Source: Microcaldota archaeon
Lineage (GTDB): Archaea; Micrarchaeota; Micrarchaeia; Micrarchaeales; CABMGC01
Assembly (NCBI GenBank): GCA_021818995.1
Contig: JAKASP010000001.1
Coordinates: 1-64,000 of the forward strand
Reading direction: 5' to 3'
DNA: 64,000 bases
This document shows positions 18,429-27,906 of this stretch, one piece after another. Below the pieces are notes generated by a model. That model saw only the letters and a program-made list of their open reading frames with translations, was not told the DNA's origin and ran no database searches. Both the position numbers and the translations under genes were made by a program. Each line of letters starts with the position of its first letter. The stretch's first letter is position 1.

Positions 18429-18986
18429 ATGCCGATTAAAGGTAGAAAAGGGATTTGGATGAATAGAATTGGAGCTAAGAGATTGAAAGCGCAGAGCGCG
18501 ATGGAGTACCTGATGACCTACGGGTGGGCGATACTGATTATCGCGGTGGTGCTCGGCGCATTGTTCAGCCTGGGAGTGTTCAGCAGCAGCAACCTGCTCG
18601 GAACCAGCTGCATAGCCTATTCCGGCTATACGTGCACAAACCCCCTGCTTCACTCGAGCACTTTCACAGCAACTGTAGGCCAGGCAACGGGAACCTCGTG
18701 GACAGCAACCAACGTACTGCTTCTGCAGTACGGCACTGGAACCCCGGTAGCTGCGGCGTTCGCTGCTGCGGGATGCTCTGACCCAGTAACGGGCGGACTC
18801 TCATCGGGCCAGACGTTCAACGTAATATTCACTCAAGCTGCGACAACCACAAGCACGTGCTCTGCTACGCCGCTTGCTGTGAGCGTGGGAAGCTCATTCT
18901 CTGGCAGCATATGGGCGTTCTACACGGCCGCAGGAACGAGCGGGCTCATATCGCAGGTAGCCACGCTGAACGTGAAGGCATCATAG
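18429..18986 (+). CDS. class III signal peptide pilin (copy 2)
   Basis: KAQSAMEYLMTYGWAILIIAVVLGALFSLGVFSSSNLLGTSC, near-identical to copy 1. Confidence 0.85.
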   Translation: MPIKGRKGIWMNRIGAKRLKAQSAMEYLMTYGWAILIIAVVLGALFSLGVFSSSNLLGTSCIAYSGYTCTNPLLHSSTFTATVGQATGTSWTATNVLLLQYGTGTPVAAAFAAAGCSDPVTGGLSSGQTFNVIFTQAATTTSTCSATPLAVSVGSSFSGSIWAFYTAAGTSGLISQVATLNVKAS

Positions 18987-19062
18987 AACTCAGGTTTGAG
19001 AACAAGTTTCTCGCGGTCAGCCATAGCTATAAGAATATAGCCGACGAAGTTGGAGTTGGCGC

Positions 19063-19650
19063 GTGCCCAGAGTTGCTTGCATGATCCCGGCGAAGAAGGA
19101 GCACCTTATCATCTATCTGTGGGCCGTGGCCATAACTGTGGCCGGCCTGCTGGCAGTCTACAACCTCAGCGTCCTGAGCCTCACGAGCTGGGAAACGGTC
19201 TCGTGCGTCGCTCAGCCTGGCTTCGTATGCGAGAGCCCCCTGCTCGACGTATACGGCAACCTCTCCCTGGTGCTCGGCCAGCGCCTGAACACCACGCTTT
19301 ACAATGTTGGCCTGTCGTGCACGACCAACGTCAGCTCGTACGGACTTCCTGACCCGCAGAGCGCGATGGTTGAGATTTCGGGAAATGCCACAAACTTCGG
19401 AGCCGCAACGTCCCAGCCCGCTTCACCCGAAGCGAACCCGACACGCTACACGCCATTGAACATCTCGACAAACCAGAGCGTAGTCGTAACCAACCTGAAC
19501 TGTTTCAGGTATAACGGCAAGCCCTACATAAGGCCCAGACCCACCGAGGGCTTTTCGGCTTACATACTGATCAACTACACCACCAACTCCAGCACAAGCA
19601 GGGGATCGTGGCTTACCGCCGAGGTGGCTAGGATCGCCTCAAGGACCTAA
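19063..19650 (+). CDS. pilin-like secreted protein without the class III motif
   Basis: One TM, then SCVAQPGFVCESPLLDVYGNLSLVLGQ matching the pilin Cys-pair domain. Confidence 0.55.
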   Translation: MPRVACMIPAKKEHLIIYLWAVAITVAGLLAVYNLSVLSLTSWETVSCVAQPGFVCESPLLDVYGNLSLVLGQRLNTTLYNVGLSCTTNVSSYGLPDPQSAMVEISGNATNFGAATSQPASPEANPTRYTPLNISTNQSVVVTNLNCFRYNGKPYIRPRPTEGFSAYILINYTTNSSTSRGSWLTAEVARIASRT

Positions 19651-19653
19651 TCG

Positions 19654-20178
19654 ATGATAAAGATGCGTAAGAACATGAAAGCGCAAAGCGCGATGGAGTA
19701 CCTGATGACCTACGGGTGGGCCATCCTCATAATCGCAGTGGTGCTCGGAGCGCTTTTCAGTCTTGGACTTTTCAACAGCAATGTTGCGCTTGGCACCAGC
19801 TGCCTCGCCTATTCAGGATACTCGTGCCAAAATCCCACGCTGCACATGGGCACCTTTACCGCGACACTCAATAAGGTGTCGGGGTCGTCCTGGTTGTCGA
19901 CAAACATAATAATCGTGCTGAGCGCAGCGGGTACGCCATCGGTCTCGTCGTTCTCAGTTGCGGCATGCCTGCCAATGTCGGTCGGCACCCTAAACGACGG
20001 ACAGGGTTTTTCGTTCAGCACAGTAAACGCTATCACCGGGAGCTCTGGGACCACATGCTTTACGCTGCCAAACACTGTCGGGACCTCGGTCAACGGGGCC
20101 ATCTGGGCCGAGTACACGGTGGGCAGCACCACTGGAGTAATCTCGAAACTGGCGACACTGAACGTCAAGGCTACGTAG
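19654..20178 (+). CDS. class III signal peptide pilin (copy 3)
   Basis: KAQSAMEYLMTYGWAILIIAVVLGALFSLGLF. Confidence 0.85.
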   Translation: MIKMRKNMKAQSAMEYLMTYGWAILIIAVVLGALFSLGLFNSNVALGTSCLAYSGYSCQNPTLHMGTFTATLNKVSGSSWLSTNIIIVLSAAGTPSVSSFSVAACLPMSVGTLNDGQGFSFSTVNAITGSSGTTCFTLPNTVGTSVNGAIWAEYTVGSTTGVISKLATLNVKAT

Positions 20179-20184
20179 TCTGCC

Positions 20185-21114
20185 TTACTTTTCCTCCTTA
20201 GCCCGAACTCCTGCCTCTATGAGGTTGAGAACTTCGATCAGCTCGTTGGCGCTGAGCAGCGGCTTACGCAATCTGTCCACGTCGTCTATCGCTATGCGAG
20301 GGCACGCGGTGTTGACGAACGCGTCGAACTCGAGCATGTTGTTTATGCTCTCGAAGTCGAGCGTGCCCGAAACAAGGACCGCGGCCGTGAGACCGCTCGC
20401 CTCTATCCTCTTCTTGAGTATCGTAGCGAGGTTCATGTTGTACTGACCGTTCTTAGTGCTGACCAGTATCCCGAAGCTCTTCGCCTTGAGCGATGTGAGC
20501 ACCTTGCCCCTGCTCCTCTTCCTGTACGTCTCGCGCATCTCGTCCATGCGCCAAGTCCTGTTCTGGAACGGGTCTACTATCAGGAAGGGCTTTGTCGTCT
20601 GCAGCAGGGCGCCGAGCGGGTGGAAGATCCCGCCGCCGAAGTAGACGAATGCGTCGACCTGCCTGTCTATGACCATGACGTTGCCGTCGTCGCATCCAAG
20701 AATCTGGCCGTTGACCTTTGCGAAGCCGTTCGGCCTGTTGAGCACTACCTCCTTGCCGTTCTCCTCGTAGAACCTCCTTACCGAGTCGAGCTGGTGCACG
20801 TGCTGGACAGTGGTGAGCAAACATATCCTGTTCATGCCCGAGAGGGCCTTCAGCGACTCCGGCAGTATCTCCAGCGAGGCGTCTATCAGGTATGGGACGT
20901 ACTCTACGTTGAAATCGACGTGGTGGAACTCGGAGTGGCCGAAATGCACGAGCTTCTCGGCTCCAACTTTCTTAGCCTCGTCTATCGCGAGGTCGCACGC
21001 GCCGAAGGTGGGCGACGCAGATATTATGACCTCGTTGCCCTCGCTCTCTAGCTTCTTTGCGTGCTTGAGCGCTTCCTGCTTCAGCCCCTCAGGGAACTGC
21101 AAGAGTAACCTCAT
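20185..21114 (-). CDS. dph2: diphthamide biosynthesis protein Dph2 (radical ACP transferase)
   Basis: LLQFPEGLKQEALKHAKKLESEGNEVIISASPTFGACDLA; YFGGGIFHPLG; FVNTACPRIAIDD. Confidence 0.9.
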   Translation of the reverse strand: MRLLLQFPEGLKQEALKHAKKLESEGNEVIISASPTFGACDLAIDEAKKVGAEKLVHFGHSEFHHVDFNVEYVPYLIDASLEILPESLKALSGMNRICLLTTVQHVHQLDSVRRFYEENGKEVVLNRPNGFAKVNGQILGCDDGNVMVIDRQVDAFVYFGGGIFHPLGALLQTTKPFLIVDPFQNRTWRMDEMRETYRKRSRGKVLTSLKAKSFGILVSTKNGQYNMNLATILKKRIEASGLTAAVLVSGTLDFESINNMLEFDAFVNTACPRIAIDDVDRLRKPLLSANELIEVLNLIEAGVRAKEEK

Positions 21115-21133
21115 GAGATCAACGAAAACGAGA

Positions 21134-21676
21134 TCATGATGCCGCGGTCGGCTTCTGGCCGAAGGCGAGCGTTATGGAATATGTGCCTGAGAGCTTGTCT
21201 GACGCGCGCCTCAGTGCCTCTCGCGCCACCTCTTTGTTCGCGGCGTTGGTCATAAGATCGAAGACCATCTGGCCCTCGAAGACCCTCGCGGCAACTGCGG
21301 ATGGCTTGCCGAAAGAGAGCGTCATTCCCTGCGAGACTCGGTCTGCGCCTGCGCCAGTGGCGAACTTCTTCTCGCGCACGACGTTGTGCGGGAACGGGAC
21401 CACGCGCATGAAGTACGCTCCGGGTATCTCGCGTTCGAGGTACTTGTTGGCCGCCTGGCGCGCGGCCTCCAGCGCGTTCGAGCGGAGCTGCACGTTCTGC
21501 CTCGACTTGAGCGTGAGCTCGAGGTCGTAGCCGTCGCTCTTTGTGCCCATGTTGAAGATCAGGAGCGAGGTCCTGGGGAGCGCCTTGATGTAGTTCTTCT
21601 TCGGCTTCTTTATCGAGTACCTTGCCCAAGCCTGGCTATTGATCTTGCGCACCGTCCTCCCGGGTCTAAGCTTCAT
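21134..21676 (-). CDS. rpl10e: ribosomal protein L10e (uL16)
   Basis: MKLRPGRTVRKINSQAWARYSIKKPKKNYIKALP; FPHNVVREKKFATGAGADRVSQGM. Confidence 0.92.
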   Translation of the reverse strand: MKLRPGRTVRKINSQAWARYSIKKPKKNYIKALPRTSLLIFNMGTKSDGYDLELTLKSRQNVQLRSNALEAARQAANKYLEREIPGAYFMRVVPFPHNVVREKKFATGAGADRVSQGMTLSFGKPSAVAARVFEGQMVFDLMTNAANKEVAREALRRASDKLSGTYSITLAFGQKPTAAS

Positions 21677-21746
21677 GCTGGCTCACCTAATTAGCATAGT
21701 TTGTTGTCTTGGAAGCTATATATTGCTTTCTGATAAGGCAAGCCGG

Positions 21747-22550
21747 CTAGCGCCTTACGCGGATTGGTTGCTTGCCGGATGAGCGCGAGAGATCCAAGCC
21801 TGTCCTTATATTCAGTTGCACCGCAACATACTCGGGGCTGCTGGTCCTTAGCGCATCCCTGATACTGCCGACCGCATCGTCTATGGCCTCGTCCGCTTCT
21901 TTACTGCGTCCGAAGTGTTTGCTGAGCAGGATTACAGTTTCCTTTATTTCAGGGTTCTTGGGAGATGAGGAGGAACCGAGTCTCTTCAGGTCATCTGCGG
22001 ATATGTGGTCTAGGAATTCCTCCTTTTGGGCCAGCAGTTCCCTTACATCCTTCACAGACTGCATGTCGACTGCGCACTCGAGCAGCCCGTAGGCAAGGTT
22101 GGAGACATAGAATGTCGAAGCGACGTGCTCCCTGTCTTCCTGCACGCCTTTCCTCTTCCTGAAAACCTCTAGCGCGCCGCTCCCTTTTACCTCTTCAGAC
22201 AGGTGATCCATCACGCCTTGCAGTTCCCGTCCAAGCAGCGAGCCTGCCAACGAATCCAACGAGCCTTTCGCCTCGGAACCGGAAATGAGGCCGAGCGCCA
22301 TCTTCGCTGCGCCGTAGGTCACTAACGACCTGCAGTAGTCGCTATCAAGAAATGCGAGTGCAGCTGCACGGTTATCGGATTGAACGGCTGTGAGAATCGC
22401 CTCGTCCACGAAAGCGCGGCCGAAATCCTCTTTCACATGTCTCTCCATCTCTTTCCTGTTACTCCAGGATATCGGAGACCTGCCTGCCTTGATCGCCTCG
22501 AGCTCTTTGTCGTGCCTGTCAACATACCAGTAGTCGTTGATTGCGTCCAT
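21747..22550 (-). CDS. hypothetical protein
   Basis: 267 aa ORF, soluble, no recognised motif. Confidence 0.45.
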   Translation of the reverse strand: MDAINDYWYVDRHDKELEAIKAGRSPISWSNRKEMERHVKEDFGRAFVDEAILTAVQSDNRAAALAFLDSDYCRSLVTYGAAKMALGLISGSEAKGSLDSLAGSLLGRELQGVMDHLSEEVKGSGALEVFRKRKGVQEDREHVASTFYVSNLAYGLLECAVDMQSVKDVRELLAQKEEFLDHISADDLKRLGSSSSPKNPEIKETVILLSKHFGRSKEADEAIDDAVGSIRDALRTSSPEYVAVQLNIRTGLDLSRSSGKQPIRVRR

Positions 22551-22620
22551 TTTTCCACCTCGGTTGCGGGAAAAAGGTTACAGCTCAAGGGATAAAAGGC
22601 GCTCGGAAATGAAAGTTTAC

Positions 22621-23262
22621 TTACTTCTTCGCGGCCTCAAACCTCTTCGCCACGTCCTCCCAGTTGACGACGTGCCACCAGGCGTCGACATAGGCGCCGC
22701 GGTCCGAGAAGTACTGAAGATAGTAGCTATGTTCCCATACGTCAAGGCCGAGTATCGGCGTCTTGCCCTGCGTCACCGGCGAGTCCTGGTTCGGGGTGCT
22801 CATTAGAGCCAGCTTGCCGTTGTCAAGAACGAGCCACTCCCATCCGGATCCGAATATCTTCTTTGCCGCATCTCCGAACTGCGTCTTGAATGCATCGACG
22901 CTGCCGAACTGCTTGGTTATCTCGTCGACGACCCCGCCGGAAGGCGCCTGGTCTTTCTTTGGCGACATCATGAGCCAGAAGAGCGAATGGTTGTAGAAGC
23001 CGCCTCCGTGGTTCCTGAGCGCGTTCTTTATGTCATCTGGTGCGCTCGCGTATGTCTTCAGTATCTCCTCTATGCTCTTGTTCCCCCACTCAGCATGCTT
23101 CTCTATCGCGGCGTTGAGGTTGTTCGTGTATGCTACATGGTGCTTGTCGTGGTGCAGTTTCATTATCTGCTCTGAGATGTACGGTTCCAGAGCGTTGTAT
23201 GCATACGGCAGAGCTGGCACTTCAAATTTTGCTATTCTATCACCAAGTTCTAATGGAGCCAA
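22621..23262 (-). CDS. sod: Fe/Mn superoxide dismutase
   Basis: LPYAYNALEPYISEQIMKLHHDKHHVAYTNNLN; DVWEHSYYLQYFSDRGAYVDAWWHVVNW. Confidence 0.95.
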   Translation of the reverse strand: MAPLELGDRIAKFEVPALPYAYNALEPYISEQIMKLHHDKHHVAYTNNLNAAIEKHAEWGNKSIEEILKTYASAPDDIKNALRNHGGGFYNHSLFWLMMSPKKDQAPSGGVVDEITKQFGSVDAFKTQFGDAAKKIFGSGWEWLVLDNGKLALMSTPNQDSPVTQGKTPILGLDVWEHSYYLQYFSDRGAYVDAWWHVVNWEDVAKRFEAAKK

Positions 23263-23294
23263 AAATATTTAACACTTGGGTGATGGAATGCCAT

Positions 23295-23666
23295 TTAGAA
23301 GAATTCGAGGCCTTTGAATTGATTAAAATCTTTGTGGTTGTTCGTGAGTAATTTGCAATGGTTGTTTATGGCCACTGCGGCAATCATAGAATCTAATCTC
23401 AACTTTGCATCACTCTTTTCTTCAATTTCAGCTTCTAGCCTTGATGAAAGTATAGCATCAGTCTTGGTATACTCGAGCACAGGGATGAGCAATGATTTGT
23501 CTACTAATTCCGCACGCTTGATGTAACCATAAAGTATTTCATGGAGATTTACAGCAGACGTACAAAACCGTTCGCCGCTAGCCATAACCTTTTTTGAAGC
23601 TTTGTCTCCTAAGTCTGAATGCTTGTCAAGTATCTCAATAAGCATGTCGGTGTCTATAAGTATCAT
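23295..23666 (-). CDS. vapC: PIN-domain toxin (VapC-like)
   Basis: MILIDTDMLIEIL; LRLDSMIAAVAINNHCKLLTNNHKDF. Confidence 0.85.
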   Translation of the reverse strand: MILIDTDMLIEILDKHSDLGDKASKKVMASGERFCTSAVNLHEILYGYIKRAELVDKSLLIPVLEYTKTDAILSSRLEAEIEEKSDAKLRLDSMIAAVAINNHCKLLTNNHKDFNQFKGLEFF

Positions 23667-23672
23667 TTTGGA

Positions 23673-23879
23673 TCACCTTCCTCCTCTTTTTGCGCGGATT
23701 TCAGACAACAGTTTCTCTTTATCCTTCCAAACCACTGAACCGCGCATGCGTTTCATAAGTAGCACAGGAGACGCCGTTTCTAGCAACCTGTCAAGGAGAT
23801 CGCTGAAACTCTCTTTTCCTACTTTTGCCTTTACCAGTTTTTCGTACACGCCGGTCTTAATAGTTATTGTTTTCACCAC
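23673..23879 (-). CDS. vapB: VapB-like antitoxin
   Basis: ITIKTGVYEKLVKAKVGKESFSDLLDRLLE; directly upstream of vapC. Confidence 0.8.
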   Translation of the reverse strand: MVKTITIKTGVYEKLVKAKVGKESFSDLLDRLLETASPVLLMKRMRGSVVWKDKEKLLSEIRAKRGGR

Positions 23880-23885
23880 GTAATC

Positions 23886-23905
23886 GTTTAAACATATGTT
23901 TAAAC
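23886..23905. promoter_or_regulatory. 20-bp perfect palindrome, putative VapB operator
   Basis: GTTTAAACATATGTTTAAAC immediately upstream of the vapB start; A/T-rich TATA-like sequence (GATATTTATACC) follows on + strand. Confidence 0.6.
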
Positions 23906-23952
23906 TGATATTTATACCTTTCCTTAGCTGCTTCTTATTACTCTGGAAAAGC

Positions 23953-23960
23953 TTATATAC
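23953..23960 (+). promoter_or_regulatory. TATA box of the transfer-like operon
   Basis: aaaagcTTATATACttttac ~40 nt upstream of the ATG at 23999; GAGGT near 23987-23991. Confidence 0.5.
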
Positions 23961-23998
23961 TTTTACTTAAATAAATGATTAGCTATTGAGGTAAATAA

Positions 23999-24376
23999 AT
24001 GAGGATTAAGAGTTATGCGTTATTGTTTCTGAAGTTCGTTAAAAGATATGCGAAAGTGATGTGGTTATTGTTAGCGTTATTTCCAAGCAAATCCTATGCC
24101 GCAGTTTTCTCACTTGATATAGTAAGCACGCTTACGGGCATCCAAAGCGTATTGGCTCACTTAGGTCCTGTGCTTAGCGCGGTTCTTTTCATAGTTGCGG
24201 GAATCTTCTACGCTATAGGCCAGCTGTTTCCGGCAACGAAGAGGGCAAACTTCCATGCGACTGCCATCGACATACTTGTAGGCGCTATAATCGTCGCTGT
24301 GCTCTCCGTGGCTTCCAACGGCCTTGCGCTTGCTTCGACACATCTTCTCACTAACATAACCAACTCCTCGGTGTAG
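23999..24376 (+). CDS. VirB2/CedA1-like small membrane pilin subunit (putative)
   Basis: Signal-like N-terminus, two hydrophobic helices joined by a short basic loop (LSAVLFIVAGIFYAIGQLFPATKRANFHATAIDILVGAIIVAVLSVA). Confidence 0.5.
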   Translation: MRIKSYALLFLKFVKRYAKVMWLLLALFPSKSYAAVFSLDIVSTLTGIQSVLAHLGPVLSAVLFIVAGIFYAIGQLFPATKRANFHATAIDILVGAIIVAVLSVASNGLALASTHLLTNITNSSV

Positions 24377-24379
24377 CAG

Positions 24380-25381
24380 ATGCAGATTGTTCCGTTCGGG
24401 GCATACGGCCTAAACATATCAATACTGCTGGTCAGCATCATGCTAGCATTAGGCGGAATGCTGCTCGGGGCAGGCTACGCTCTCGAAGACAAGAAGCTAA
24501 AGGAGCTCGGCAGGAACGAAGTGATGCAGTCGCTGATAAACGGCGCGCTTGTAGGCGGCTTTCTTCTACTGTTCGTAAACGGAGGTGTTGTTGGCTCGTT
24601 TGTCAACTCCCTGGTGCTTTCAAACGGCACAAGCACAAGCTGCAGCTCCTTCCTTCAGTACAATGCCGCAATCTGCTTCGCTTACAACTATCTTGTGGGA
24701 CCGAACCAGTATTACTACATGGGCGCTTACCATTCCTCAATTCTTAGCACCGTGTCGATAGTAATTGCGGGCCTTGTCTCGCTTTATGCGGTGCTGGGGC
24801 TCTTCAAACTCTTTCTGAGCCCTGTGCTTGCGCAGATGCAGGGCGCAGTGCAGGTGCTTGGAACAGCGGCCGTAAGCGCAACCGTGCAGGCATCTATCCT
24901 GGCTTTCATATCTGTGAGCGCTTTGACAGTTATTCTGCCTGCGGGGCTGGTACTTAGGACGTTTTACCCAACGAGGAAGACCGGCAGTTTTCTGATAGCT
25001 CTGACTATCGGCCTCTACATCGTGCTCCCGCTCACCTATCTGATGAACGCTACGATAGCCAGCCAGTACTCGCTCGTGTCGAACCAGACAGGCCTCACAA
25101 CGCTCTCGCTCAATCTCGGCAGCATAAAAAGCACGGCGCTGTCATATGTGAACACCGCAACGAACAACACAGGAATTGTGCCAGATCTGGCAAACATCGG
25201 AAGCCAGATTGCGGTGCAGATGTCGAACCTGATGGGCTATCTATTCGACGCCATGGCCTACTTCATAGTCTACACATTCATACTCCCTACTTTCAGCCTG
25301 ATGCTTACCACAATCTCGGTAAAGGAGCTCTCCTCGCTGCTCGGGTCCGAGAGCTTCTTCGGCAAGTTCAGCCTTCTGTGA
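24380..25381 (+). CDS. polytopic membrane protein, VirB6/TrbL/CedA-like (putative)
   Basis: Multi-TM 333 aa protein following the VirB2-like gene. Confidence 0.5.
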   Translation: MQIVPFGAYGLNISILLVSIMLALGGMLLGAGYALEDKKLKELGRNEVMQSLINGALVGGFLLLFVNGGVVGSFVNSLVLSNGTSTSCSSFLQYNAAICFAYNYLVGPNQYYYMGAYHSSILSTVSIVIAGLVSLYAVLGLFKLFLSPVLAQMQGAVQVLGTAAVSATVQASILAFISVSALTVILPAGLVLRTFYPTRKTGSFLIALTIGLYIVLPLTYLMNATIASQYSLVSNQTGLTTLSLNLGSIKSTALSYVNTATNNTGIVPDLANIGSQIAVQMSNLMGYLFDAMAYFIVYTFILPTFSLMLTTISVKELSSLLGSESFFGKFSLL

Positions 25382-25385
25382 TCAT

Positions 25386-26117
25386 ATGCTTCAATTCGAA
25401 AACGGTAACAGGCTTTATTCCTACGCCTTCTATGCGCTTGCGGCCGGCGTGTTTGTGTCCAGTCTTGTCGCGCAGAACGGATATCTTGCAACTTTGAGCG
25501 CGGTGCTGCTGTTTGCCTCGGCCGCATACTTCAGCTCTGGGCACATAGTCAACAACATGCTCCTGAAGCGCGGAGTGGTCGTGGAGGTCTGCAACGGCTA
25601 CAGGTTGAGCGAAGGCCTGGCTTCCGCGGTGAAACAGATAGGCAGCGAGTATTTCGCGGTATCGTGCGTGCTACTCAAGAACGCGCCTACCGAACGCAAC
25701 GGCGAGCAGATAACCTCGCTTGTCTACAATGCGAACTTCCCGTTCGAATTCAGCATCGGGCTGAAGAGCGTCGACCAGGGCAGGCTTCTCGACTCGCTCG
25801 AGGAGAGGAGGAGGATGAAGGAGATAGAGATTGCGAGGAGCGACCCGAAGAAATATGACAAAGTGAACGGCCTCAGGAGAGAGCTGGCCCTTATGGAGAG
25901 CGAGATACGAAGCATAAGGGGCGGAAGGTTGCTTGCGACGTCTACGAAACTGAAGACCTTCGCGAAGTCTACAAGCGAGTTCGAAGCTTCTAGGGAAGCC
26001 GCGAGAAACGCCGAACAGATAGCTAATTCGTTTGCATCGGCTCTGGGTTTCGAGCACGAAATCCTCAAGGGCGAAAGGCTGCTTGAAGAGTTGGAAATTG
26101 AGCGTGAGGTCGCATGA
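25386..26117 (+). CDS. two-TM protein with soluble domain, VirB3/VirB4-N-terminal-like (putative)
   Basis: Two N-terminal TMs then FEFSIGLKSVDQGRLLDSLEERRRMKEIEIA... helical region; directly precedes the VirB4/HerA-like ATPase. Confidence 0.4.
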   Translation: MLQFENGNRLYSYAFYALAAGVFVSSLVAQNGYLATLSAVLLFASAAYFSSGHIVNNMLLKRGVVVEVCNGYRLSEGLASAVKQIGSEYFAVSCVLLKNAPTERNGEQITSLVYNANFPFEFSIGLKSVDQGRLLDSLEERRRMKEIEIARSDPKKYDKVNGLRRELALMESEIRSIRGGRLLATSTKLKTFAKSTSEFEASREAARNAEQIANSFASALGFEHEILKGERLLEELEIEREVA

Positions 26118-27226
26118 GAACTACAACTTTTGCAGGAGTGGATTCTGTGTCAGACCTTATCCAGTTCCCGGACCTCAGCACACAGGATCTCGAGCTCGTC
26201 TTTTCCGGAGCAGCGAAGGGCGTTCTGGTCGGCAGGATGCACAACCTTCCCTATTTCCTTGACTTCGAGAATGCAATCAATCCGCACATCTTCGTGTGCG
26301 GCATAACCGGAAGCGGAAAAACCTACCTGATGAAGAACCTGATGCTTAAGTTGAACAAAATCCTAGGCTCGAAGGTACTGCTTCTGGATTTTACAGGGGA
26401 GTATGCTGAGTTCGTAGAGCTGGCTGGCGAATCGCAGGTGGATGCTGCCGTTTTTGAGGAACAATTGGGTCGGGGAGCGGCAGGCATTACCTACATAAAT
26501 CTGAAGAGGTGTGGCAGCGAGAAGGCGAGAGTGACTGCGGCTGAGGAGATTCTCGGGCGCTTGTCTGAGAAGATGAGGGCCGGGGACACGAGAGGTGACC
26601 GCGTCTTCGTCATGCTCGACGAGGCATGGAAGCTGCTGGGTACAAGCAAGGCGCTCCAGATGCTGCTGAGGGAAGGCAGAAAGTACGGTTACGGGCTAAT
26701 CTTCTCGTCGCAGCTGATAGAAGATATAGACATCGCCATGCTCTCAAATGCTGCCACGCTTTTTGTCTTCAGGCTGCAGAACAAGCAGGGCCTCATCAAG
26801 CTCGCGAGCAACTACGGACTCAGCCTAAAGCGTGTTGAAATTATACAGAAGCTGGGGGTGGGCAGCTGTGTGGCTATGCAGATGCGGACTTCAGGAAAGA
26901 GGGACTTCTGCGTAATAGAACGAGTGCACGGAATGGAGATAGATGAGGTTGTCAGGTTTAGAGTCGGTGTTGAGATGCAGATGGAAATAACGAAGAAAAA
27001 ATTCGAGGAAGTGATGGATAGCGTATGTGGGAGAGAGATTGTGACCATTGCGCTGGGTGTGGCCGAACGGAACGGCTACATAGACCTCTCCGCCCTGATA
27101 GAGCTTCTTATGGAAAACAGAGTGCCGAGAAGGAAGACGCTGTCCGCGCTGCGCAAACTCGGAATAGACGAGGGAACGATAGCGGATTCGTTCGCGGTTG
27201 CGGTATCGTCGATGGCGAGTAAATGA
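26114..27226 (+). CDS. VirB4/HerA-superfamily ATPase
   Basis: Walker A CGITGSGKTYLMKNLML; Walker B RVFVMLDEAWKLLG; LIFSSQLIEDIDIAMLSNAATLFVFRLQN. Confidence 0.85.
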   Translation: MRTTTFAGVDSVSDLIQFPDLSTQDLELVFSGAAKGVLVGRMHNLPYFLDFENAINPHIFVCGITGSGKTYLMKNLMLKLNKILGSKVLLLDFTGEYAEFVELAGESQVDAAVFEEQLGRGAAGITYINLKRCGSEKARVTAAEEILGRLSEKMRAGDTRGDRVFVMLDEAWKLLGTSKALQMLLREGRKYGYGLIFSSQLIEDIDIAMLSNAATLFVFRLQNKQGLIKLASNYGLSLKRVEIIQKLGVGSCVAMQMRTSGKRDFCVIERVHGMEIDEVVRFRVGVEMQMEITKKKFEEVMDSVCGREIVTIALGVAERNGYIDLSALIELLMENRVPRRKTLSALRKLGIDEGTIADSFAVAVSSMASK

Positions 27227-27906
27227 GAAAGAAGGAGGTTTCGGTAGGAGAGGGATATCTCTTCAGCCGAATCTGCGTGGACGCAGGACTTAAATCAAAA
27301 ACCTCGAAAGTGAAAGACGCGCTAGAGGCTTATCACGGGATGCAGCTCATTGAAGAGGGGACTTCGCTCAAGTACTTGCTGAAAGGAAGCGAAGCAGACG
27401 ATCACTTCTATGGGCTAGAGCTGGCAAGAGACCTGATTGCAATCACGATCTATTCAAAACAGACGCCTTCTTCATTCATGCAGGAGGCCATGCTCAGGCT
27501 GCTAGGGATTGTGCAGACCCTTTCCGATGACTATGAAGTGAAAGTTTCATCTCTGTATCCGTACTTGATAATGACCATTGCGGCGCAGCAGTTGAACGCG
27601 ATTGCTCATGTGGAAAGAAAGGCAGATAACACTCTTGCAGACTTGATCCTTTCGAAGAGGCTCATAACCCTGATGCGCGAGAACGAGCACAATCGCGATA
27701 AACTGACCAAAAACCTCGAGAAATTCAGGAGGGTGGTGTTGAAGGCAGCATCGCTTTATAGTGCATCGGGAATGGATGTGGAGGAGATTGCGGCCGAGTT
27801 GGGGATAAGCAATAAGGAAGTAATCGACTCGTTGGACATGGCGGGCTCTTTCGGACAGAGAATCGTGCGCGCAGGAAAGGATATTTTTAGCGTGGTGAAG
27901 ATTTGA
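27223..27906 (+). CDS. hypothetical protein with C-terminal HTH-like segment
   Basis: Overlaps the ATPase stop; SASGMDVEEIAAELGISNKEVIDSLDM. Confidence 0.5.
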   Translation: MRKKEVSVGEGYLFSRICVDAGLKSKTSKVKDALEAYHGMQLIEEGTSLKYLLKGSEADDHFYGLELARDLIAITIYSKQTPSSFMQEAMLRLLGIVQTLSDDYEVKVSSLYPYLIMTIAAQQLNAIAHVERKADNTLADLILSKRLITLMRENEHNRDKLTKNLEKFRRVVLKAASLYSASGMDVEEIAAELGISNKEVIDSLDMAGSFGQRIVRAGKDIFSVVKI

